Part shown: positions 43,297 through 47,802 of the stretch, one piece after another
How positions within the stretch are numbered: position 1 is the stretch's first letter
Layout: each line of letters starts with the position of its first letter
Assembly (NCBI RefSeq): GCF_002863585.1
Contig: NZ_PGUY01000071.1
Location: forward strand, 1-47,802
Length of the DNA stretch: 47,802 nt
DNA from: Peribacillus deserti
Lineage (GTDB): Bacteria > Bacillota > Bacilli > Bacillales > DSM-1321
Direction of reading: 5' to 3'
Notes under the pieces: model-generated
What the model saw: the letters and a program-made list of their open reading frames with translations, nothing else
Told to the model about the DNA's origin: nothing
Database searches by the model: none
Translations under genes and position numbers: made by a program

Positions 43297-43529
43297 ATCA
43301 ACCGATTCTAAACATTTTGTAAAAAAACCTCTTCCAAAACGCATGTTTCTAGAAGCTCGGAGCTAAAGGTATTAAAAAAGGGAACCAAAAGTATGGTTCA
43401 GCCCCCAAAATAGCGGTTTTGCTGTTAAAAAAGCCCACAGTTCTCGTTTTATAGTTTCGCGGAATCATGTAGTTACCGGGTAGCGGCATACACTATAAAA
43501 CCGAATAATGAAATACCTTTAATCTTAAA

Positions 43530-43755
43530 GGCTCTTTTCTAAAAGATTGTTGTTTTTTAATAGTCCTGTGAACCTACCCTATTGTTATACAGGTTGATTG
43601 GAACGTAAGGCGCGAGACTCCTGCGGGAGCAGCGGGGCAGGTGAGACCCCACAGGCGAAGCTGAGGAGGCTCGGGCGCCCGCCCCGCGGAAAGCGAGCAT
43701 CCTGTAGTGGAAATCAACCCCCTTGTTCTAACAACAAAGTTTGCGAAAAACAGCC
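43530..43755 (+). mobile_element. Family A MITE, copy 6 (226 bp) with 8-bp duplication
   Basis: The termini are GGCTCTTTTC and GAAAAACAGCC. The flanks are an exact 8-bp direct repeat ATCTTAAA (43522-43529 and 43756-43763). The GC-rich core is shared with the other copies. It encodes no protein; the reading frame over it is spurious. Confidence 0.9.
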
Positions 43756-43907
43756 ATCTTAAAAGAGTGGTTACAACCAATTTATGAAACAGTTTTCCTG
43801 TCAACGTAGAATGTTCACCCCTAAGAGACCAGCGCAAATATTACCCAAGCTGACAGGGAAGTAACACGAACTTCTTCTATATATCAGACATGCAGGTCCC
43901 CATCCCC

Positions 43908-44963
43908 CTAAAGCTCATCAAACCCATTATCCATGTGGTTCACTTTTACATACTGCCTCGACTTCTGTTCAAAAAAATCTGATTTCCCGAGATCGGCATC
44001 TTCATATGCTTTAATCCAGCGAAGCGGATTGGTGCGATAGCCTTCAAAGGGCCTTTCGCAGCCCAGCTGGTTGGCTCGGACATTGGCGTAGAACTTGATG
44101 TAATCTTCTACATCAGTGATGGCTATCCCTTCTATACGGTTCCCGATTATGTACCGGGCCCACTCAATCTCAAGCTCCGCGGCTTTTTTAAAGGTGTCCA
44201 CTACAAAATTCCGCAGCTCCTCTGTATCCTGTCCAGGATTTTCAGCCAGTATTTCTTTGAATATCTTAACGAATAAATCCACATGAAGCTGCTCATCCCG
44301 GTTGATATAATTAATCATAGTGCTGGTACCCACCATTTTCTGGTTTCTGGCCAGATGGTAAAAGAAAGCAAAGCCCGAGTAAAAAAATAAGCCTTCTAAT
44401 ACCACGTCGTACACGATAGATTTAAGAAGATTTTCAATTGAAGGTGTTTCGGCAAAGTCCCTGTATCCATTTGTAACAAAGTCATTTCTTTTTTCTAAAA
44501 TGGGCTCAGTGCGCCAGAATTCAAATACTTGATCCTGTACCCCCTTGGGAACAAGACTCGATAGCACATAGGAGTATGAGTGATTATGGATGACCTCCTG
44601 CTGGGCAAGAATGATCATTAATGCAGACAGGCTTGAATCGGTTATATACTCTGAAACCTTACCCGCATAATCGGTTTGGATGCTGTCAAGCAAAGCCAGG
44701 AGTCCGATGATCTTCAAAAAAGCGTCTTTTTCTTCCTCCGTTAACTCAGGAAACTGCTTCATATCCTGTGACATATTAATCTCAAACGGTGTCCAAAAAT
44801 TGGCGAGCATTTTTTTATATTTTGGATAAGCCCAGGGGAACCGGACATCGTCCCAGTTTAATATATTCGAGCTCTCTCCATTAATAATCCCTGTTGATCG
44901 ATTCGGACCTTCTTTGTCCATAATAGCCCTTTTGATAAGATTCGATTCTTTCATTTGATTCAC
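43908..44963 (-). CDS. nrdB: Class I ribonucleotide reductase small subunit NrdB
   Basis: A 351-residue R2 protein that holds the diiron-tyrosyl radical. Metal ligands and radical site line up with the family: Asp93 (LLDSIQTD), Glu123 and His126, Tyr130 (QEVIHNHSY), Glu190 (VVLEGLFFYSG), Glu224 and His227 (NRDEQLHVDLF). It is downstream of nrdA by 6 nt and shares the B12-controlled transcript. No nrdI is nearby, which argues against a canonical class Ib operon. Confidence 0.95.
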   Translation of the reverse strand: MNQMKESNLIKRAIMDKEGPNRSTGIINGESSNILNWDDVRFPWAYPKYKKMLANFWTPFEINMSQDMKQFPELTEEEKDAFLKIIGLLALLDSIQTDYAGKVSEYITDSSLSALMIILAQQEVIHNHSYSYVLSSLVPKGVQDQVFEFWRTEPILEKRNDFVTNGYRDFAETPSIENLLKSIVYDVVLEGLFFYSGFAFFYHLARNQKMVGTSTMINYINRDEQLHVDLFVKIFKEILAENPGQDTEELRNFVVDTFKKAAELEIEWARYIIGNRIEGIAITDVEDYIKFYANVRANQLGCERPFEGYRTNPLRWIKAYEDADLGKSDFFEQKSRQYVKVNHMDNGFDEL

Positions 44964-44969
44964 CCCTTC

Positions 44970-47177
44970 TTAACTTGAACAGGATTCACATTCTTCTATA
45001 TCGGAAGAAGTGGATCTCACATAGTAAGTTGTTTTTAGATTTCGTTTCCAGGCTGTCAGATGCAGGTGCAGCAATTCTTTTGCTTTAATCGTATTAGGGA
45101 TGTAAAAGTTAAACGAAATGGCTTGGTCAATATGCTTCTGGCGGACTTCATTCTGCTTAATGCTCCACTCTTGATCCAGAAGATACGCTGACTTATAGTA
45201 CCAGGTCGTATTCTCGTTTAAATCCGGTGCAGTAACAGGGATTCTGTAATTCTTCTTTTCTTCCGAATAAAACTTGCGGAAAATAGGATCTATGCTCGGA
45301 GTGCTTCCCGCAATTAATGCTGTCGAGGCGTTTGGGGCAACAGCCATTATATAGCCATTTCTTAAGCCGCTTTCCTGAGCATCCTGCATAAGACTTCTCC
45401 ACTTTTTGGTATGATAGCCCCGTTTTGAAAAATATTCTCCGCTCTCCCAATCCGACCCTCGAAAAACTGGGTATTCGCCTTTCTCCCGGGCAAGCTCCAC
45501 ACTTGCTTTTATTGCCTGATATGCGATTTCTTGATAAAGCTCGTCCGCGTAATGAACCGCCTCGTCACTCTCCCATTTGATCTTTTCCAGGGCAAGCAAA
45601 TGATGCCACCCGAATGTTCCCAGGCCAATAGCACGGTATTTCTTATTGGTCACTTCTCCCTGCACAACAGGAATCGTATTGATATCAATCACATTATCTA
45701 GCATCCTCACTTGAATGGGAATCAGTCTTTCCAGCACGCCTGCAGGGACTGCTTTTGCTAGATTAATAGAGGATAGATTACAGACTACAAAATCGCCTGG
45801 CACTTTCTCAACAATAATTTTCCCATCTCTAAACCGCTCTTCCGTTTGAATAGTCGCACTTTGGTTTTGGGTGATTTCTGTACATAGATTTGTACAATAA
45901 ACCAGTCCTTGGTGGCTGTTGGGATTCTTCCGATTTACCTCATCGCGGTAAAACATAAAAGGCGTTCCCGTTTCCAACTGGCTCCTCATAATCGATTTCA
46001 TAATTTCAATGGCTGGAACAATGGTCTTCGATAGTTTTTCATTACTTACGCATTCTTCATATTTTTTTCTGAAGGAGCCTTCCCCTTTTTCCTCATCATA
46101 AAAATCCTCCAGAGAGAAGCCCATTATGTCCCGTACTTGATGGGGGTCTAATAGATGCCAGTCCCCGCGGGATTCCACCTGCTCCATAAACAAATCAGGA
46201 ATGCAGATGCCCGTAAAGAGGTCATGGGTCCTGTACCGTTCATCACCGTTGTTAAGCTTTGCATCCAGAAACGAGAAAATATCTTTATGCCATACATCGA
46301 GATAGACGCTGATTGCTCCCTGCCTCTGTCCAAGCTGGTCCACACTTACGGCTGTATTATTCAGCTGCTTCATCCAAGGAATAACACCGGAGGAAGCCCC
46401 CTTAAACCCTTTAATATTGCTTCCCCTGCTTCTGATTTTGCCTAAATAAACCCCGATGCCGCCGCCGTTTTTGGAAAGGTTGGCTATATCGGTATTACTG
46501 TTATAAATGGACTGAAGGCTATCGTCCACTGTATCGATGAAGCAGCTTGACAGCTGACCCCAGTTCTTTCCGGCGTTTGATAAGGTTGGAGTCGCCACCG
46601 TCATATATAAATGGCTCATCGCCCAGTAAGCTTCCTTGATAAGGGCTGTGCGCTTGTTCTTGTTTTCCTTCTTCATTAAAGTCATGGCAATGACCATAAA
46701 TCGTTCCTGAGGAAGCTCAAATAGATCGCCGGAATGGCTTCTTGCAAGATACCGGTCAGACAGCATTTTAATTCCTATGTAAGTAAAATAATGATCCCTG
46801 GAGGGTTCTATAAAAGTACCAAGTAAATCGATCTCTTCCCGGGAATAAAACCCTAATAAATCTCCGTCATATATCTTTCTTGAAGAGAGCTCCTCTATGA
46901 GTACATAAAAAGAGCCGTAGTCAGTGTGACTGCCTCTATTCTGTCTGGCCTCTGAGTACATTTTTGCCAGATGGATCCGTGCTGCTGCGAAAGTCCATTC
47001 TGGTGCAAGCTCCGACATTTCGGCCAGGCAGTCTAAAGCTAGTTCGTCCAGTATGGCAGAAAAGGATTTTCTTTCCCGTGCTTTTTTTAGCAGAGGATCA
47101 AAGGATAACGATGTAAACTTTTCTTGTAACTGTTCCAGCAAGGCAGCAGCGGTTCCATGTTCAACTGTATGATTCAT
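44970..47177 (-). CDS. nrdA: Class I ribonucleotide reductase large subunit NrdA
   Basis: A 735-residue R1 subunit that reduces ribonucleoside diphosphates. Redox and radical cysteines are Cys211 (GQLSSCF), Cys431 (NLCTEI, with Asn429 and Glu433) and Cys465 (VCNLSSINL). The C terminus carries the mobile pair CESC that receives electrons from thioredoxin. The first 50 residues lack the VxKRDG start of an ATP-cone, so the overall-activity site seems absent. The first gene of nrdAB, under a cobalamin riboswitch, so it is expected to be on only when B12 is scarce. Confidence 0.95.
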   Translation of the reverse strand: MNHTVEHGTAAALLEQLQEKFTSLSFDPLLKKARERKSFSAILDELALDCLAEMSELAPEWTFAAARIHLAKMYSEARQNRGSHTDYGSFYVLIEELSSRKIYDGDLLGFYSREEIDLLGTFIEPSRDHYFTYIGIKMLSDRYLARSHSGDLFELPQERFMVIAMTLMKKENKNKRTALIKEAYWAMSHLYMTVATPTLSNAGKNWGQLSSCFIDTVDDSLQSIYNSNTDIANLSKNGGGIGVYLGKIRSRGSNIKGFKGASSGVIPWMKQLNNTAVSVDQLGQRQGAISVYLDVWHKDIFSFLDAKLNNGDERYRTHDLFTGICIPDLFMEQVESRGDWHLLDPHQVRDIMGFSLEDFYDEEKGEGSFRKKYEECVSNEKLSKTIVPAIEIMKSIMRSQLETGTPFMFYRDEVNRKNPNSHQGLVYCTNLCTEITQNQSATIQTEERFRDGKIIVEKVPGDFVVCNLSSINLAKAVPAGVLERLIPIQVRMLDNVIDINTIPVVQGEVTNKKYRAIGLGTFGWHHLLALEKIKWESDEAVHYADELYQEIAYQAIKASVELAREKGEYPVFRGSDWESGEYFSKRGYHTKKWRSLMQDAQESGLRNGYIMAVAPNASTALIAGSTPSIDPIFRKFYSEEKKNYRIPVTAPDLNENTTWYYKSAYLLDQEWSIKQNEVRQKHIDQAISFNFYIPNTIKAKELLHLHLTAWKRNLKTTYYVRSTSSDIEECESCSS

Positions 47178-47236
47178 TTGAATTCTCTCCCATCATTTTT
47201 ACAGTACATATCCAAAAGAATAAAACCCGTAAAATA

Positions 47237-47264
47237 CAAAAATCCGCTCAGGATATGAGCGGAT
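47237..47264 (-). terminator. Terminator in the nrdA leader
   Basis: ATCCGCTCA and TGAGCGGAT (47242-47250 and 47256-47264) form a perfect stem followed on the minus strand by TTTTTG. It lies between the cobalamin aptamer and the gene. Confidence 0.9.
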
Positions 47265-47354
47265 CAAACGATAGCAGAATGAAAATTTCAGGTCATAAAC
47301 AACCAGATTATACCACCGTTTCATCCTCTCAAATCCCCGAAGAATCGAAACTAT

Positions 47355-47535
47355 CGTTCAGCCCTGGCAGGTCTCCTGACTCATGCTTCGCTCTACTCTA
47401 AGACCTTCCCATATAAGAACCGTTAAGCCTCTTATACAGTGGTGCTCTTATTTCGTCCACATTTACAGTTGCGGGGACAGTTCCGGAATTTAACCGGATT
47501 CCCTATTAAGTCCTATGAAAGGACACCAGCACTGA
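47355..47535 (-). promoter_or_regulatory. Cobalamin riboswitch of nrdAB
   Basis: Conserved blocks appear in order on the minus strand: GGTG near 47,527, AATAGGGAATCCGG, CTGTCCCCGCAACTGT, ACCACTG, TGGGAAGGTC, GAGTCAGGAGACCTGCC (the B12 box). Adenosylcobalamin binding should drive termination and repress the downstream class I reductase. Confidence 0.96.
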
Positions 47536-47538
47536 ACA

Positions 47539-47566
47539 TCTATATTTAGTTATGAAATCGTTTCAA
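47539..47566 (-). promoter_or_regulatory. Candidate promoter of the nrdAB leader
   Basis: TTGAAA (47561-47566) and TATAGA (47539-47544), spaced by 16 nt, lie just upstream of the riboswitch on the minus strand. Confidence 0.5.
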
Positions 47567-47660
47567 CAATACTATATGTTGTGCTTGATTCTAGCATATT
47601 AACATGTATTATTCAACTCATACTCTTAAGAAGAAACGGCATATCAGCCTTTTTTATTTA

Positions 47661-47802
47661 GGCTCTTTTCTAAAAGATTGTTGTTTTTTAATATGTTTTG
47701 TTACGTCACCCTATTGTTTCAGTCAGGTCGATTGGAACGTAAGGTGCGAGACTCCTGCGGGAGCAGCGGGACAGGTGAGACCCCACAGGCGAAGCCGAGG
47801 AG
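47661..47802 (+). mobile_element. Family A MITE, copy 7 (truncated by window end)
   Basis: It starts GGCTCTTTTCTAAAAGATTG, as in copy 6, and runs through the GC-rich core to the window edge. It sits immediately after GGCATATCAGCC and a T-tail that looks like a terminator. The 8 bases before it are TTTATTTA. Confidence 0.85.

Noticed and set aside
43797-43856. CCTGTCA/TGACAGG inverted repeat as nrdB terminator
   Set aside because: The arms are over 45 bases apart and no T-run follows on the minus strand.

Overview
The window looks like chromosome from a low-to-medium GC, spore-forming member of the Bacillaceae. The gene order largely follows the Bacillus subtilis ydc/ydb region: a tRNA cluster, ydcK, cmpA, tex, the rsbRSTUVW-sigB-rsbX stress module, ndoAI-ndoA, alr, ydcC, acpS, the ydcA rhomboid, ydbTS, cshA, murF-ddl and ydbO. 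Gene content (msrA, uvsE and class I nrdAB placed here) and the many intergenic repeats show it is not B. subtilis itself. The genus cannot be fixed from the sequence alone.

Layout. 1-1250: eleven tRNA genes on the minus strand behind one clear sigma-A promoter, running off the left edge into what looks like a 16S rRNA leader. 1333-5600: SprT-like protein, sporulation peptide CmpA, Tex and MsrA. 5679-10529: the complete eight-gene sigma-B partner-switching operon with an internal sigma-B promoter before rsbV. 10942-15506: toxin/antitoxin NdoA/NdoAI, alanine racemase, lipoprotein YdcC, AcpS and rhomboid protease. 16121-27688: membrane PH-domain pair, UV endonuclease, CshA helicase, esterase, MurF, Ddl, an SMR efflux pair and a CDF metal exporter. 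28728-42792: mixed housekeeping and transport genes (CitA/CitR, TauE-like, GltT-like, DagK-like, ZIP, TrpS, DeoR, DUF3817, DUF218-like). 43908-47177: ribonucleotide reductase nrdAB.

RNA regulation is rich on the right side: a c-di-AMP (ydaO-type) riboswitch before the glutamate symporter, a tryptophan T-box before trpS and a cobalamin riboswitch before nrdAB. Each is followed by an intrinsic terminator.

The most unusual content is non-coding. (1) Two intergenic loci (27.87-28.63 kb and 42.84-43.35 kb) hold four arrays of short motifs repeated every 20-21 bp. Two of the arrays are paralogous unit by unit, keep the same 20-to-21 bp register switch, and sit downstream of the same 11-bp hairpin. 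(2) A GC-rich repeat family behaves as a MITE: ends like GGCT(C/G)TTTTC and exact 8-bp target duplications at three copies (ATCTTAAA, AATTTTTA, TTTTATTT). This fits mobilisation by an ISL3-type transposase. Several copies lie in or next to the T-tails of terminators. (3) A second repeat family occurs as head-to-tail units, and one unit has inserted inside a copy of the first family, which defines its boundaries.
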